Shown: in pieces, positions 8,791 to 20,394 of the stretch | Layout: each line of letters begins with the position of its first letter | Numbering within the stretch: the stretch's first letter is position 1 | Assembly (NCBI GenBank): GCA_910574635.1 | Contig: CAJTCG010000001.1 | Span: 310,001 to 374,000 of the forward strand | DNA from: Oscillospiraceae bacterium | Lineage (GTDB): Bacteria; Bacillota; Clostridia; Oscillospirales; Oscillospiraceae | Direction of reading: 5' to 3' | DNA length: 64,000 nt | Position numbers and translations under genes: made by a program | The notes under the pieces: model-generated | Told to the model about the DNA's origin: nothing | The model's database searches: none | Seen by the model: the letters and a program-made list of their open reading frames with translations, nothing else

Positions 8791-8938
8791 TCGTCGGAAG
8801 AAATTCCGCTCTGCTCCGTCCCCGCCTTCCGGCGAGGACTCCGCACGCTCCATTCCTTCCTCCTCTCCCCACTCGAACCGCTTCGCTGGGTTCGAGCGGG
8901 GGCCCCTTATGGGCGGCTGGCTTCTCATTTTTTCTCAT
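8729..8938 (-). CDS. 69-codon cassette ORF between nadE and nagZ, ending in duplicated NadE tail
   Basis: The frame begins at an ATG that overlaps the nadE stop (ATGA) and ends at a TGA that overlaps the nagZ start (ATGA). It is therefore positioned for translational coupling on both sides. The first about 50 residues (starting [20 protein letters not shown]) are Arg/Gly-rich and unlike an ordinary domain. The last 19 are a copy of the NadE C-terminus, [14 protein letters not shown] plus VEALQ. The middle DNA contains a hairpin, CTCGAACC / GGTTCGAG. Whether a stable protein is made is unknown; the arrangement looks like an insertion that duplicated the gene end. Confidence 0.5.
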   Translation of the reverse strand: MRKNEKPAAHKGPPLEPSEAVRVGRGGRNGACGVLAGRRGRSRAEFLPTRRMPSDAQAAVWLAEVEALQ

Positions 8939-8996
8939 TTCAGCGCCTCCGCTTCCGCCAGCCACACGGCGGCCTGCGCGTCGCTGGGCATCCGCC
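8935..8996 (-). repeat. Native 3' end of nadE (first copy of the direct repeat)
   Basis: This is the partner of the 8729-8790 repeat. It encodes the normal end of NadE, which follows the expected family block LSPRGDW, so this copy is the original. Confidence 0.95.
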
Positions 8997-10848
8997 AGTC
9001 GCCCCGGGGGGACAGGGACACGGTGCCGATCTTCGGCCCGTCGGGGAGGCAGTTCCGCTTGAACTGCTGGGTGAAGAAGCGGCGGTAGAAGGCCTTCAGC
9101 CACTTCAGGATGACCTCCCGGCTGTACTTCCGCCCCAGGGCGTGCTGGGCCAGGCGGAAGACCTTCCCTGGGGCAAAGCCCCAGCGGATGATATAATACA
9201 GGAAAAAGTCGTGAAGCTCATAGGGCCCCACCAGGTCCTCCGTCCGCTGGGAGATTTCCCCCTTTACGGCGGGCAGAAGCTCCGGGGAGACGGGGGTATC
9301 CAGGATGTCTTCCAGCACGTCGTGGAGCTCCGGCTCCTCCCCGTCCCGGGAGAGGTAGCCCACCAGATGCCGCACCAGGGTCTTGGGGATGGAGGCGTTG
9401 ACCCCGTACATGCTCATGTGATCCCCGTTGTAGGTGCACCAGCCCAGGGCCAGCTCGCTGAGGTCCCCGGTGCCGATGACCAGGCCGCCGTGCTCATTGG
9501 CGATATCCATGAGCACCTGGGTCCGCTCCCGGGCCTGGGCGTTTTCATAGGTGACGGAATGGTCCTCCGGGTCGTGGCCGATGTCCCGGAAGTGGCTGCG
9601 GACGCTCTGGGAGATGTCCACGGTCCGCAGGGCGGCCCCCATCTGCTCCGCCAGGAGGACGGCGTTGTTCCGCGTCCGGTCCGTGGTGCCGAAGCAGGGC
9701 ATGGTAACGGCGATGATGTCCGACAGGGGCCGGTCCATCATCTTCATGGCAAGGCCGGTAATCAGCACCGCCAGGGTGGAATCCAGCCCGCCGGAGAGGC
9801 CCACCACGGCGCACTTCGCCCCGGTGTGCTCCAAGCGCCGCCTAAGGCCCAGGGAGGCCAGGAGGAGGATTTCCCGGCACCGCTCGTCCCGGTCTTCTCT
9901 CCCCTCGGGGACGAAGGGCATGGGGGAGACGTGGCGGGTGAGCTTGGTTTTGCCCTCCGTCAGGGTGAAGGTCTCCCCGCACCCCTCGTTTCCGGAGCCC
10001 TCCCCCAGGGACTGGGTCCGCCGGCGCTCGCAGGCCAGGCGCTGAACGTCGATTTCCGACACCAGCAGCCCCCCCTCAAAGCGGCGCTCCGCAAGCAGGG
10101 CTCCGTTTTCCGCGATCATCTGGTGGGCTCCAAAGACCAGATCCGAGGTGGACTCCCCCGCCCCGGCGCTGGCGTAGACATAGCCGCAGAGGAGCTTGGC
10201 GCTCTGCATGGTCACCAGCTGGCGGCGGTAGGCGTCCTTGCCCACCACGTCGTTGCTGGCGGAGAGATTGCCGATGATGGCGGCCCCGTCCTTGGCCATC
10301 CGGACGGAGGGGGAGTCCGGGGACCAGAGGTCCTCGCAGATCTCAAAGCCCAGCACCATGCCCGGCACGTTTTCGCACCGGAAGACCTGGCCCGCCCCGA
10401 AGGGGACGAACTCCTGGCCCAGCAGGGGCAGGCTCTCCGCCTCTGCCGGGGCCGGGGCGAACCAGCGCTTTTCGTAAAACTCGCCGTAATTGGGCAGATG
10501 GGTCTTGGGAACCACGCCCAGAATCCTCCCTTTTTGTATTATAGCGGCGCAATTATACAATTCGTTATGGACCCGCAGAGGCATTCCCACCGCCGCCACC
10601 ACTTCCAGGTTCCGCGTGGCCTCCAGCACGGTTTTCAATCCCTCCTCCGCCTCCCGCAGGAGGGCCTCCTGATAGAAGAGATCGCCGCAGGTGTAGCCCG
10701 TCAGCCCCAGCTCCGGCAGGACCAGGACCTTGACCCCCGCCTTCTCGGCGGAGCGCATCATTTGAAAGCTCTGTTCGGCGTTGTAGGCGCAGTCCGCCAG
10801 GCGCAGCTTGGGCGCGCCGCAGGCCACGGAGATGAATCCGTCCTTCAT
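8935..10848 (-). CDS. nadE: Glutamine-dependent NAD+ synthetase
   Basis: This 637-aa enzyme makes NAD+ from nicotinic acid adenine dinucleotide, ATP and glutamine. The N-terminal nitrilase-type glutaminase domain shows the Glu-Lys-Cys triad at E46 (LPELGLTGY), K115 (PKTHLPNY) and C171 (FEICEDLW). The C-terminal synthetase domain carries the PP-loop SGGLDS at 352-357. The C-terminus, [14 protein letters not shown], is normal for the family. The start has GGGAGG 8 nt upstream. The 3' end is duplicated downstream (see the repeat entries), which does not alter this protein. Confidence 0.96.
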   Translation of the reverse strand: MKDGFISVACGAPKLRLADCAYNAEQSFQMMRSAEKAGVKVLVLPELGLTGYTCGDLFYQEALLREAEEGLKTVLEATRNLEVVAAVGMPLRVHNELYNCAAIIQKGRILGVVPKTHLPNYGEFYEKRWFAPAPAEAESLPLLGQEFVPFGAGQVFRCENVPGMVLGFEICEDLWSPDSPSVRMAKDGAAIIGNLSASNDVVGKDAYRRQLVTMQSAKLLCGYVYASAGAGESTSDLVFGAHQMIAENGALLAERRFEGGLLVSEIDVQRLACERRRTQSLGEGSGNEGCGETFTLTEGKTKLTRHVSPMPFVPEGREDRDERCREILLLASLGLRRRLEHTGAKCAVVGLSGGLDSTLAVLITGLAMKMMDRPLSDIIAVTMPCFGTTDRTRNNAVLLAEQMGAALRTVDISQSVRSHFRDIGHDPEDHSVTYENAQARERTQVLMDIANEHGGLVIGTGDLSELALGWCTYNGDHMSMYGVNASIPKTLVRHLVGYLSRDGEEPELHDVLEDILDTPVSPELLPAVKGEISQRTEDLVGPYELHDFFLYYIIRWGFAPGKVFRLAQHALGRKYSREVILKWLKAFYRRFFTQQFKRNCLPDGPKIGTVSLSPRGDWRMPSDAQAAVWLAEAEALK

Positions 10849-10884
10849 ACTTTGAACCTCCCGTATGGAATTGTTGACGGATCT

Positions 10885-10913
10885 ATTTTATACTGTTTGT
10901 CCGGGTTTAGCAA
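10885..10913 (-). promoter_or_regulatory. Promoter of nadE
   Basis: On the minus strand, TTGCTA (10913-10908) and TAAAAT (10890-10885) are 17 bp apart, about 40 bp before the start codon. Confidence 0.6.
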
Positions 10914-10922
10914 GGGGGGACG

Positions 10923-10952
10923 AAAAAGCGGGACGGCCTTGCGCCGTCCCGC
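10923..10952 (-). terminator. Terminator of the 12192-10981 gene pair
   Basis: On the minus strand a 10-bp stem (GCGGGACGGC / GCCGTCCCGC, loop of 5) is followed by TTTTTCG. It lies 29 bp beyond the stop at 10981. Confidence 0.88.
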
Positions 10953-10980
10953 CGTTTATGAAAGCAAAGCCGCCCCCCCC

Positions 10981-11565
10981 TCACCGGGAGGCAAAGATAT
11001 CCGCCGCCAGCAGGCCCTTGATCAGGTTGGACACCCGGCCGCAGGCGGAGGCCTGATTGTAGACTGGGGAGAGGTCCTTGTATTTGGGACTCCCGTCGAA
11101 ATTCCGCTCCCAGGACAGCTCCGTGCCCCATTTTTTCAGGGAAAAGGCCCACTGGTCCAGGTGGTTCAAGGGATTTCCCGACCACTGGCTGCCGCCGCTC
11201 AGCAGCGTCTCCCGCATGTCTTTCGACAGCGGAAACGGATTCTCTTTATCCCCCAAAGGTATAAGATGGAAATCTACCCGCGTCCAGGTATAATCCGTGT
11301 CGCTGACGGCCCCCATGGCGTTCAGCTCGTGCATCAGGTCCATCCACTCCATCTTGGAAATGGAATTGGGATTGCTTTTCAGCCGCTGCAAGGTCTTCCT
11401 CGCTCCATCGGTGAGCTTGGAGACGATCTTCTGGTTTTCGCCGGAAAGAAGGTCCGTAAAGTCCACCGAGGGCCCGTCCGGGTTCACGCCCGCGGGCTTG
11501 TACTTTCCCCATTCCGAGGTGGGAATTCCGGTGTTATTGACAATGTATTTGACTCCAGCATCCAT
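10981..11565 (-). CDS. Protein of unknown function (194 aa)
   Basis: I do not recognise the family. The protein is soluble, begins MDAGVKYIVNNTGIPTSEWG and is rich in Trp, Asn and Lys. There is no signal peptide, membrane segment or known catalytic motif. Composition is less Ala/Gly-rich than neighbouring genes, as for the gene just upstream, and both could have been acquired together. It starts 22 bp after the stop of that gene and shares its terminator, so the pair is one operon. Function cannot be inferred from the context, which is bounded by nadE and rnhA. Confidence 0.65.
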   Translation of the reverse strand: MDAGVKYIVNNTGIPTSEWGKYKPAGVNPDGPSVDFTDLLSGENQKIVSKLTDGARKTLQRLKSNPNSISKMEWMDLMHELNAMGAVSDTDYTWTRVDFHLIPLGDKENPFPLSKDMRETLLSGGSQWSGNPLNHLDQWAFSLKKWGTELSWERNFDGSPKYKDLSPVYNQASACGRVSNLIKGLLAADIFASR

Positions 11566-11586
11566 GTTCCGTCCACCCCTTCCGCC

Positions 11587-12192
11587 TTAAATCCAGCCCC
11601 GGGCCATGGCCTCGGCTCCGGTGATGAAATCCGGGTGATCTTCCTCCCGGAAATCCCTTGCCCAGGAGAGGATGTCCTCCAGACTGCGGAAGCCCACCAT
11701 GGGGGCCTCGTCAAAGCCGTGAAGCCACGCGGCTTTGGAATCCGGGTCCGCAGAAGTCTCCACAATTCCGGCTTTCATATCGATGGCGATCAGCGTGGTG
11801 CCCTCGGCACAGCGCAGGCCCTTTTCGCTGAGGATGCCCAGCTGCTTCATGGTATCCAGCGCGTCGTAGATTTCAAAGGCGGACAGGTCCCCGGCGTAAC
11901 GCTCCCGGAGAAACGCCAGGTTTTCCTCCGTCCAGCCCTGGGAATCCGGCAGGGCGGCCTCCGGCTGTCCGGCCTTCCAGGCCCGGTAGTCCTCCATGAA
12001 CTGCATGTAGACGGAGTCCAGCATCTGGCCCGGCGGCAGCTCCCGCATCTTTTGCCTCTGGCGCTCCACATCCAGATACCCGGCGAAGGCCGTTTTCCCT
12101 CCGGCCCTTCCCGCCCCGTCATGGGGCGCGGCGCTCCGGTCCGCTCCCCCTGCCCGGTTCACAAAAGCCAAATCATATCCTTGCAGCCTCAT
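11587..12192 (-). CDS. Protein of unknown function (201 aa), first gene of a pair
   Basis: I do not recognise the family. The N-terminus (MRLQGYDLAFVNRAGGADRS) leads into a flexible stretch of about 25 residues and then a helical region with DSVYMQFMEDYRAWKAG and SAFEIYDALDTMKQLGILSE. The C-terminal third has alternating strands. There is no signal peptide or membrane segment, so it is probably cytosolic. The ATG has AAGGAG about 10 nt upstream. It is followed by the 194-aa gene and a good terminator. A small overlapping frame upstream (to 12367) crosses the rnhA terminator and is doubtful. Confidence 0.65.
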   Translation of the reverse strand: MRLQGYDLAFVNRAGGADRSAAPHDGAGRAGGKTAFAGYLDVERQRQKMRELPPGQMLDSVYMQFMEDYRAWKAGQPEAALPDSQGWTEENLAFLRERYAGDLSAFEIYDALDTMKQLGILSEKGLRCAEGTTLIAIDMKAGIVETSADPDSKAAWLHGFDEAPMVGFRSLEDILSWARDFREEDHPDFITGAEAMARGWI

Positions 12193-12302
12193 TTTTTGCG
12201 CGTCTCCTTTTTTCGTACTCCTTTACCATAAATTTGTATTCCTTTACGAATAGTTCATCGGCAGAAATTTCCCTTTTGATAAGAGCTTTTGCTTTCCAAA
12301 CA

Positions 12303-12329
12303 CGAAAAACGGGCCGCAGAGCGGCCCGT
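12303..12329 (-). terminator. Terminator of rnhA (end of the gyrA-rnhA transcript)
   Basis: On the minus strand, ACGGGCCGC and GCGGCCCGT form a 9-bp stem with a 3-nt loop followed by TTTTTCG. It lies about 155 bp after the rnhA stop. A looser inverted repeat (TTAGGCC / GGCCTAA, 12454-12480) lies between the two. Confidence 0.85.
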
Positions 12330-12483
12330 CTTCCGTGTGTGTTTATTTTAGGAGGGAGAAAACGCATCGGGCTGGGAGTACCCTTTGCTGATTCTTACTG
12401 TACCCAAAACTTTTTGCAAAATTATGAGATTCCTGTAAACAGTTTATGAATGTTAGGCCTTGTTTGAAAAAAGGCCTAAAGCC

Positions 12484-12921
12484 TCACTTGAATTTCCGGC
12501 TCTCCGCCACGGCCATTTCGTCGCAGCGGTTGTTGAATTCGTTCTCCGCGTGGCCCTTCACCCAGTGGTAGCGCAGGGTGTGAGTCTCCGCCAGGTCCAG
12601 CAGGCGGCCCCAGAGGTCCGGGTTCAGGGCGGGCTTTTTGTCGCCTTTCACCCAGCCCCTGGCCCGCCAGCCCTTGGCCCAGCCCTTGCTGAGCCCGTCG
12701 ATGACGTATTTGCTGTCGGACCACAGCTCTACCTCACAGGGCTCCCGCAGGGCCTCCAGGGCGGTGATGACGGCGGTGAGCTCCATGCGGTTGTTGGTGG
12801 TCTGGGCCTCGCCGCCGGAGAGCTCCTTTTTGTGCTCCCCGTACATCAAAATGGCCCCCCAGCCCCCGGGGCCGGGGTTCCCGGAGCAGGCCCCGTCGGT
12901 GTAGATCGTGACGGTTTTCAT
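12484..12921 (-). CDS. rnhA: Ribonuclease HI
   Basis: This 145-aa nuclease degrades the RNA strand of RNA-DNA hybrids. It has the complete catalytic set: D9 ([16 protein letters not shown]), E47 (NNRMELTA), D69 (WSDSKY), H124 (KGHAEN) and D134. The basic handle region ([13 protein letters not shown]) typical of E. coli-type RNase HI is present, which favours type 1 over types 2 and 3. It starts 6 bp after the gyrA stop, so it is translated from the gyrase transcript and ends before a strong terminator. Confidence 0.96.
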   Translation of the reverse strand: MKTVTIYTDGACSGNPGPGGWGAILMYGEHKKELSGGEAQTTNNRMELTAVITALEALREPCEVELWSDSKYVIDGLSKGWAKGWRARGWVKGDKKPALNPDLWGRLLDLAETHTLRYHWVKGHAENEFNNRCDEMAVAESRKFK

Positions 12922-12927
12922 AGGCGC

Positions 12928-15441
<2,514 letters not shown>

Positions 15442-15462
15442 CTGCTGTTTCCTTTCGTCAAA

Positions 15463-15990
15463 TCAGCTTTCATACAATTCATACTCCAGGTGAACGGAAT
15501 CCAGTCCGCAGTCCTTTTCCTCCGCCAGGCGGAAGCCGGATATCCGGATATAAGGGTGATACATAGGCAGAATGATTTCCGGTGTCAGAAGAGAACCGGA
15601 CTCATACTCCTCCCGGGTAATGTCCTGACAACGGTCCATTTCCACTTCAAACACATAGGTTTCCCCCACCTCCAGCCGGTCCGCATCCACTCCAAACAGC
15701 GTGAAGGGAGTGCTTTGGAATAGGGTGACCACCGCCATCCGCGGCGTCTCATCATCCGTCACATAATCGGGAATCAGGGCCCGCACCGTGGCCGTAAAGC
15801 TGCCCTTGAGCTTGACTGAAACCGTATTTGTACTTGGGGCCTCCTCCTGCGCTTGCAGTTCCCGGAATTCTGCCTCCTCCAGGAGGGCGTCCCGCTCCCG
15901 GACCACCGTGTCGTAATCCTCCTTTGAGACGCCGCCGCAGCCGGACAGCAGCAGGGCCAGCAGCAAAAGCAGGCTTCCAATTTGTTTCAT
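15463..15990 (-). CDS. Small lipoprotein of unknown function, between gyrB and gyrA
   Basis: The product is 175 aa. It has a signal peptide ending in a lipobox (LLLSGC, Cys18), then a short helix (DYDTVVRERDALLEEAEFRE) that could form a coiled coil, then a beta-rich domain with no motif I recognise. It lies on the outer face of the membrane by prediction. The gene is inserted between gyrB (9 bp downstream of its stop) and gyrA (21 bp to its start), in the same direction, so it is expressed with gyrase. Nothing suggests a role in DNA topology. Confidence 0.75.
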   Translation of the reverse strand: MKQIGSLLLLLALLLSGCGGVSKEDYDTVVRERDALLEEAEFRELQAQEEAPSTNTVSVKLKGSFTATVRALIPDYVTDDETPRMAVVTLFQSTPFTLFGVDADRLEVGETYVFEVEMDRCQDITREEYESGSLLTPEIILPMYHPYIRISGFRLAEEKDCGLDSVHLEYELYES

Positions 15991-15999
15991 AGCGCCTCC

Positions 16000-17949
16000 T
16001 CAGTAGTCCAGGTTCACCACATACTGTGCGTTCTTCTCAATGAACTCCTTCCGGGGCTCCACCTTCTCCCCCATGAGGATCGTAAACGTCTCGTCCGCCT
16101 TTACCGCGTCGTCCAAAGTAATGCGCCGCAGGGTCCGGGTGGCGGGGTCCATGGTAGTCTCCCACAGCTCGTGGGGGTTCATCTCGCCAAGGCCCTTGAA
16201 GCGGCTGATTTCCACCTTGGCGCCCGGATTCCCTGCCCGGAGCTCGGCGGAAACGCGCTCCCGTTCCGGTTCGTCATAGGCGACCCGTGTGGTCTTTCCC
16301 CGGGTGAGCTTAAAGAGGGGCGGGACGGCGGAATAGACGTAGCCCTGCTCAATGAGGGGGCGCATAAAGCGGAAGAAGAAGGTCAGAAGCAATGTCCGGA
16401 TATGGCTTCCGTCTACGTCGGCATCCGCCATAATGATGACTTTATGATACCGGAGCTTATTGGCGTCGAACTCCTCCCCGATGCCCGCCCCCAGGGCGGT
16501 GATGACGGGCTGGAGCTTGTCGTTTCCATAGACCTTGTCCGCCCGGGCCTTTTCCACGTTCAGCATCTTTCCCCAAAGGGGCAGGATGGCCTGGAAGCGG
16601 GAGTCCCGCCCCTGGGTGGCGGAGCCTCCGGCGGAGTCGCCCTCGACGATATAGAGCTCGGTCAGCTCCGGGTTATTCTCGTTGCAGTCCCGGAGCTTGT
16701 CGGGCATGGCGGCGCCGCCCAGGGCGGTCTTGCGGCGGATGGATTCCCGTGCCTTCTTGGCGGCCTCCCTGGCCCGGGAGGCGGTGAGGGCCTTGTCCAG
16801 AATCATCCTTCCCACCTGGGGGTTCTCCTCCAGGAAGGTGTCCAGCTTCTCCGCCACGATGTTGTTTACCAAAGTGCGGATTTCGCTGTTTCCAAGCTTG
16901 GCCTTGGTCTGCCCCTCAAACTGGGCGTCGGTGAGCTTCACGGAAATGACGCAGGTAAGGCCCTCCCGGCAGTCCTCGCCGGAGACCTTCTCGTCGTCCT
17001 TGAGCATCTTGATTTTTTTGCCGTAGTTGTTCAGCACGGTGGTCAATGCCCGCTTGAAGCCCTCCTCGTGCATACCCCCCTCCGGGGTGTGGACGTTGTT
17101 GGCGAAGGAGAGGATGGTTTCGCTGTAGCCGTCGTTGTACTGAAGGGCCACCTCGGCAATGGAATCCTCCCGCTGGCCGGACATGTAAATGACCCCGGGG
17201 TGGAGGGCGTCCTTGCTCTTATTGAGCCAGGTGACAAACTCCCGGATGCCCCCCTCATAGCACATGGAGTCCCGCTGTTCCTTGCCGGGGCGGAGGTCCA
17301 CGGTGTTGATGCGAAGGCCCGCGTTTAAGAACGCCTCCTCCCGCATGCGGGTGTGGAGGATGTCGTAGCTGTAAACCGTATCCTCGAACATCTCCGGGTC
17401 CGGCTTGAAGGTGACGGTGGTGCCGGTATGGTCCGTTTTGCCCACGATTTTCATCTCCTGGGTAATATGGCCCCGGGAGAATTTCATCTCGTATATCTCG
17501 CCGTTTTTGTGGACCTGGACCGTCAGCCACTCGGAAAGGGCGTTGACCACCGACGCGCCCACGCCGTGGAGGCCGCCGGAGACCTTATAGCCCCCGCCGC
17601 CGAACTTGCCTCCCGCGTGGAGGATGGTATAGACCACCTCCAGGGCGGGCTTTCCGGTCTGGGCCTGGATGTCCACGGGGATGCCCCGGCCGTTGTCCAC
17701 CACGGTGATGGTGTCCCCGGGGTTAATCTGGACCAGGATTTCCGTGCAGAAGCCCGCCAGGGCCTCGTCAATGGCGTTGTCCACGATTTCGTATACCAGG
17801 TGATGGAGGCCCGAAGCGGAGGTGGAGCCGATATACATGCCGGGCCGCTTCCGCACGGCCTCCAGGCCCTCCAGAACCTGGATTTCCGAGGCGTCGTACT
17901 CGTTGGACGCGTCGACCGCGGTGGAATTTAAGATTTCATTGTCTGCCAT
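16000..17949 (-). CDS. gyrB: DNA gyrase subunit B
   Basis: This 649-aa subunit is the ATPase of gyrase. The GHKL ATP-binding motifs are visible: [24 protein letters not shown], and [15 protein letters not shown]. The TOPRIM metal-binding residues follow in [12 protein letters not shown] and [13 protein letters not shown]. The C-terminus [18 protein letters not shown] is normal. The start at 17949 has AAAGGAG 7 nt upstream; a longer frame begins inside a palindromic repeat and was rejected. It is in the conserved recF-remB-gyrB-gyrA order. Confidence 0.97.
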   Translation of the reverse strand: MADNEILNSTAVDASNEYDASEIQVLEGLEAVRKRPGMYIGSTSASGLHHLVYEIVDNAIDEALAGFCTEILVQINPGDTITVVDNGRGIPVDIQAQTGKPALEVVYTILHAGGKFGGGGYKVSGGLHGVGASVVNALSEWLTVQVHKNGEIYEMKFSRGHITQEMKIVGKTDHTGTTVTFKPDPEMFEDTVYSYDILHTRMREEAFLNAGLRINTVDLRPGKEQRDSMCYEGGIREFVTWLNKSKDALHPGVIYMSGQREDSIAEVALQYNDGYSETILSFANNVHTPEGGMHEEGFKRALTTVLNNYGKKIKMLKDDEKVSGEDCREGLTCVISVKLTDAQFEGQTKAKLGNSEIRTLVNNIVAEKLDTFLEENPQVGRMILDKALTASRAREAAKKARESIRRKTALGGAAMPDKLRDCNENNPELTELYIVEGDSAGGSATQGRDSRFQAILPLWGKMLNVEKARADKVYGNDKLQPVITALGAGIGEEFDANKLRYHKVIIMADADVDGSHIRTLLLTFFFRFMRPLIEQGYVYSAVPPLFKLTRGKTTRVAYDEPERERVSAELRAGNPGAKVEISRFKGLGEMNPHELWETTMDPATRTLRRITLDDAVKADETFTILMGEKVEPRKEFIEKNAQYVVNLDY

Positions 17950-17965
17950 ATACTTCTCCTTTGCT

Positions 17966-17991
17966 GTTCTTTTTCTTATAAGAAAAAGAAC
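17966..17991. repeat. Perfect 26-bp AT-rich palindrome upstream of gyrB
   Basis: The sequence is self-complementary over 26 bp, centred on CTTATAAG, with arms GTTCTTTTT / AAAAAGAAC. It ends 16 bp before the gyrB start and could be a protein-binding site, an attenuator-like hairpin or a small dispersed repeat. The rest of the 278-bp remB-gyrB gap (17950-18227) has GC-rich short inverted repeats (for example GGGGAC / GTCCCC near 18115-18130) and presumably the gyrB promoter, which I could not place. Confidence 0.85.
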
Positions 17992-18227
17992 CAAAAAGAA
18001 TTTTATCCCGCTCTGCGGTGCGGTGTTGGTCTTGCCCTGTCACACGGCAACGCAGAGCTGCTTTACGGAACTTATTTTTTAGAGCGGAAAAAGCCAGGCT
18101 GGAACCACCCCTTTGTGGGGACCAGTCCCCCCAGGGCCGGACAGGCAGGATTTTCCTCCAGCCCGCCTTTCCCCGCTCCCGGTAAACGATTGGAATACTT
18201 TCCTTCAAAGCCGCATAGGCTGTCCCA

Positions 18228-18491
18228 TCACTCCAGATTCCCGCTCTCCGCCCGCTTCCGCAGGGCTCCGGGGCTCAGGGGGCTCAGGTACACAATCTGT
18301 TCGTGATACGGATGGTCGCAGACCACGAAGGACCGGGGCAGATCCCCGGAGATGTCCAGCACCACGCCTTCTTTTTCGGCGGCGGCGAGATAGTCCCGGG
18401 TCCGCTTCTCATAGCTGCATTTGTCCAGGTCGAAGATGCCGATAACCCGTCGCTGGGGAATGATTTCGTTTTGTCCCAGGTGCAGATACAT
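18228..18491 (-). CDS. remB: RemB/YaaB family protein (DUF370)
   Basis: This 87-aa protein begins MYLHLGQNEIIPQRRVIGIF, which fits the DUF370 family of small DNA-binding or regulatory proteins (RemA/RemB, biofilm matrix regulators in Bacillus subtilis). In B. subtilis yaaB/remB also lies between recF and gyrB, and the order is the same here. The region after residue 50, DLPRSFVVCDHPYHEQIVYL, is as expected for RemB. The role in this organism is inferred from synteny and family only. It is read in the recF-gyrB direction. Confidence 0.87.
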   Translation of the reverse strand: MYLHLGQNEIIPQRRVIGIFDLDKCSYEKRTRDYLAAAEKEGVVLDISGDLPRSFVVCDHPYHEQIVYLSPLSPGALRKRAESGNLE

Positions 18492-18518
18492 AAAACCTCC
18501 TGACAGGCCAGCACGGAA

Positions 18519-19082
18519 TCAATCCCGATTCGGCCCCTCCCATATCCAGGCGAACCAGCGGCGGCGGACCGCGGTCTCCTTTGCCCCGGTGTTGTCCCAG
18601 TTCTCATAGATGGTTCCGCCACTGAGAAACGCCTTTACCCCGCATACTTTATAGTAATGGGTTTCGTTCCCAATCCGCCTTCTCTCCAGGCAAAAAGGCC
18701 GGTCTTCTTCCTCCGTCCATTCCAGGCGCAAAATCTCATTATCCTTCGGCCCATAGAGGCTGACCCGGGCGGATTCCATTTCTTTTCCGCTCAGGTAGTC
18801 CCCCAAGGCCGCCGAAACCTCCCCGTTCTCTGAAACAGGAATCTCCCCGCCGTCCGGCAATTCCGCCACCACGGCGCACTGGGAGAGCTCTTTCAGCAAG
18901 GTTCGGTCCGCCCTTGAGATTCTCATCTCCGGAACCTTCTCTAAAATGGCGGGGGTGTTCAGAGACACCGTTTCTTCTTCCACGTACCCGAGCCGTTCCT
19001 CTGCCATTAGCGCCCCAGAAATCAAAAGCACGGACGCCATCATAAAAGCTGCCGTTTTCCGGGCGTTTTTCTTCCAGCTCAT
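18519..19082 (-). CDS. Membrane-anchored protein of unknown function, between recF and remB
   Basis: The product is 187 aa. After a basic N-terminus (MSWKKNARK) there is one hydrophobic segment, AAFMMASVLLISGALMA (signal peptide or anchor), and a mixed alpha/beta extracytoplasmic domain ending in a Trp-rich tail. I recognise no family. The start ATG overlaps the recF stop by the ATGA arrangement, so translation is coupled to recF. It interrupts the otherwise standard recF-remB order. The reading frame extending to 19154 lies inside recF and was rejected. Confidence 0.7.
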   Translation of the reverse strand: MSWKKNARKTAAFMMASVLLISGALMAEERLGYVEEETVSLNTPAILEKVPEMRISRADRTLLKELSQCAVVAELPDGGEIPVSENGEVSAALGDYLSGKEMESARVSLYGPKDNEILRLEWTEEEDRPFCLERRRIGNETHYYKVCGVKAFLSGGTIYENWDNTGAKETAVRRRWFAWIWEGPNRD

Positions 19083-20182
19083 ACGATCCTTCCCTGTTCC
19101 ACGTGAAACACCCTGCCCCCCAGGAGGCTGGGCAGCCGGTCCTCCTCGCAGCAAGTGATGAACACCTGCCCTCCCGCGATGCGGTTCAGCACAAACTCCT
19201 GCCGCCGGGGGTCCAGCTCGCTGAGCACGTCGTCCAGCAGCAGCACCGGATACTCCCCCGCCGCGTTTTTATATATCTCCCGCTCCGCCAGCTTCAGCGC
19301 CAGGGCGGCGGTCCGGGTCTGGCCCTGGGAGGCGTACTGCTTTGCCTCCCGCCCGTCGATGCCCACGAGAATGTCGTCCTTATGGGGCCCGGAGAGGCAC
19401 AGGCGGGAAGAGAGCTCCGCCTCCCGGTGGCCCTCCATATGCCGCCGGAGCTGTTCCGTCAGAACCCCGATCTCCGCCCCCGGGTCCTCTACGGAGGAGA
19501 CCGTCTGATACCGGAGCTCCAGCGTTTCCCTTCCCCCGGAGCATTCCCGGTGGCAGGCGGCGGCGGCTTCCGCCAGCCGGAGGCAAAAGGAATGGCGGTA
19601 CTGGACCAGTACGGCCCCCAGGCGGACCATCTGCTCGCTGAACTCCGGCAGGGCCTCCAGCAAACCGGGCCGCTGGTCATAGTCCCGGAGGATGCGGGTT
19701 TTCTGCTCCCTTGCCCGCTCGTACCCCGCCAGGGCGGCGGCGTACCGGGGCCGGAGCTGGCACAGGGCGGTATCCAGGAAGCGCCGCCGGGCGGCGGCTC
19801 CCTCCCGGATGAGGAAAAGATCCTCCGGCTGGAACAGCACCGTGTGGTACACGTCTCCCAGGGCCGCGCTGGTCTTTACGGGGACCTGGTTGACGGTGAG
19901 CTTCCGCCGCCTCCCCCGGAACAAATCCGCCTGGACCTTAAACTCCCGGTCCCGGGAATAGACCCGGGCCAGCAGCCGGGCGGATTCCTCCTGAAAGCCG
20001 ATCATCTCCCGGTCCGTCCGCGCCCTTGGGGACTTCCCCCGGGAGAGGTAGGCGACGGCCTCCAGAAGGTTCGTCTTTCCCTGCGCGTTCTCGCCGCAGA
20101 CGACGTTGCACCGGGGGTCGAAGTCCGCCGCCTGGCGGGCGTAGTTCCGAAAGCCCTCCAATTCCAGGCGGTCAATTTGCAT
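19079..20182 (-). CDS. recF: DNA replication and repair protein RecF
   Basis: This 367-aa SMC-like ATPase helps load RecA at gaps. The Walker A motif [11 protein letters not shown] is at residues 30-40, following the family start LELEGFRNY. The C-terminal part has the ABC-type signature and Walker B region, [16 protein letters not shown], and ends with the [14 protein letters not shown] block. The gene overlaps the S4-domain gene by 11 nt on its 5' side and the unknown anchored protein by 4 nt on its 3' side, so it is part of the dnaN operon. Confidence 0.96.
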   Translation of the reverse strand: MQIDRLELEGFRNYARQAADFDPRCNVVCGENAQGKTNLLEAVAYLSRGKSPRARTDREMIGFQEESARLLARVYSRDREFKVQADLFRGRRRKLTVNQVPVKTSAALGDVYHTVLFQPEDLFLIREGAAARRRFLDTALCQLRPRYAAALAGYERAREQKTRILRDYDQRPGLLEALPEFSEQMVRLGAVLVQYRHSFCLRLAEAAAACHRECSGGRETLELRYQTVSSVEDPGAEIGVLTEQLRRHMEGHREAELSSRLCLSGPHKDDILVGIDGREAKQYASQGQTRTAALALKLAEREIYKNAAGEYPVLLLDDVLSELDPRRQEFVLNRIAGGQVFITCCEEDRLPSLLGGRVFHVEQGRIV

Positions 20183-20387
20183 AGGTTACGGTCAGCACTT
20201 CTCCGGCGAAGGAAACCTTGTCGCCGGGACGGATTTTCTTTCCCCGCTGGACGCAGGGCTCCCCGTTGACCAGGGCTTCTCCGGCCTGGACGCGCTCCTT
20301 GGCCTCGCCGCCGGTCTCCACCAGCCCCGCGAATTTCAAAAGATCCTGGAGCTTGATGAACTCCGTGGTAATCGTGATTTCTCTCAT
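20172..20387 (-). CDS. S4-domain RNA-binding protein (YaaA family)
   Basis: This 71-aa protein is essentially one S4 domain: [20 protein letters not shown], then [19 protein letters not shown]. The same small gene lies between dnaN and recF in many Firmicutes (yaaA in B. subtilis). Its target is unknown; the fold binds structured RNA. It starts 7 bp after the dnaN stop and overlaps recF by 11 nt, which indicates one polycistronic message. Confidence 0.92.
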   Translation of the reverse strand: MREITITTEFIKLQDLLKFAGLVETGGEAKERVQAGEALVNGEPCVQRGKKIRPGDKVSFAGEVLTVTYAN

Positions 20388-20394
20388 ATACGCC

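Noticed and set aside
8482..12231. 1249-codon plus-strand frame over nagZ, nadE and the unknown genes
   Set aside because: Antisense shadow with no recognisable domain.
12173..12367. 64-codon minus-strand frame upstream of the 201-aa gene
   Set aside because: It starts before the rnhA terminator, lacks a ribosome site and overlaps the real start; the Lys/Glu-rich tail may be a remnant, but evidence is too weak.
17936..18208. 90-codon minus-strand frame between remB and gyrB
   Set aside because: It runs over the palindrome and the gyrB start, and its composition is not protein-like.
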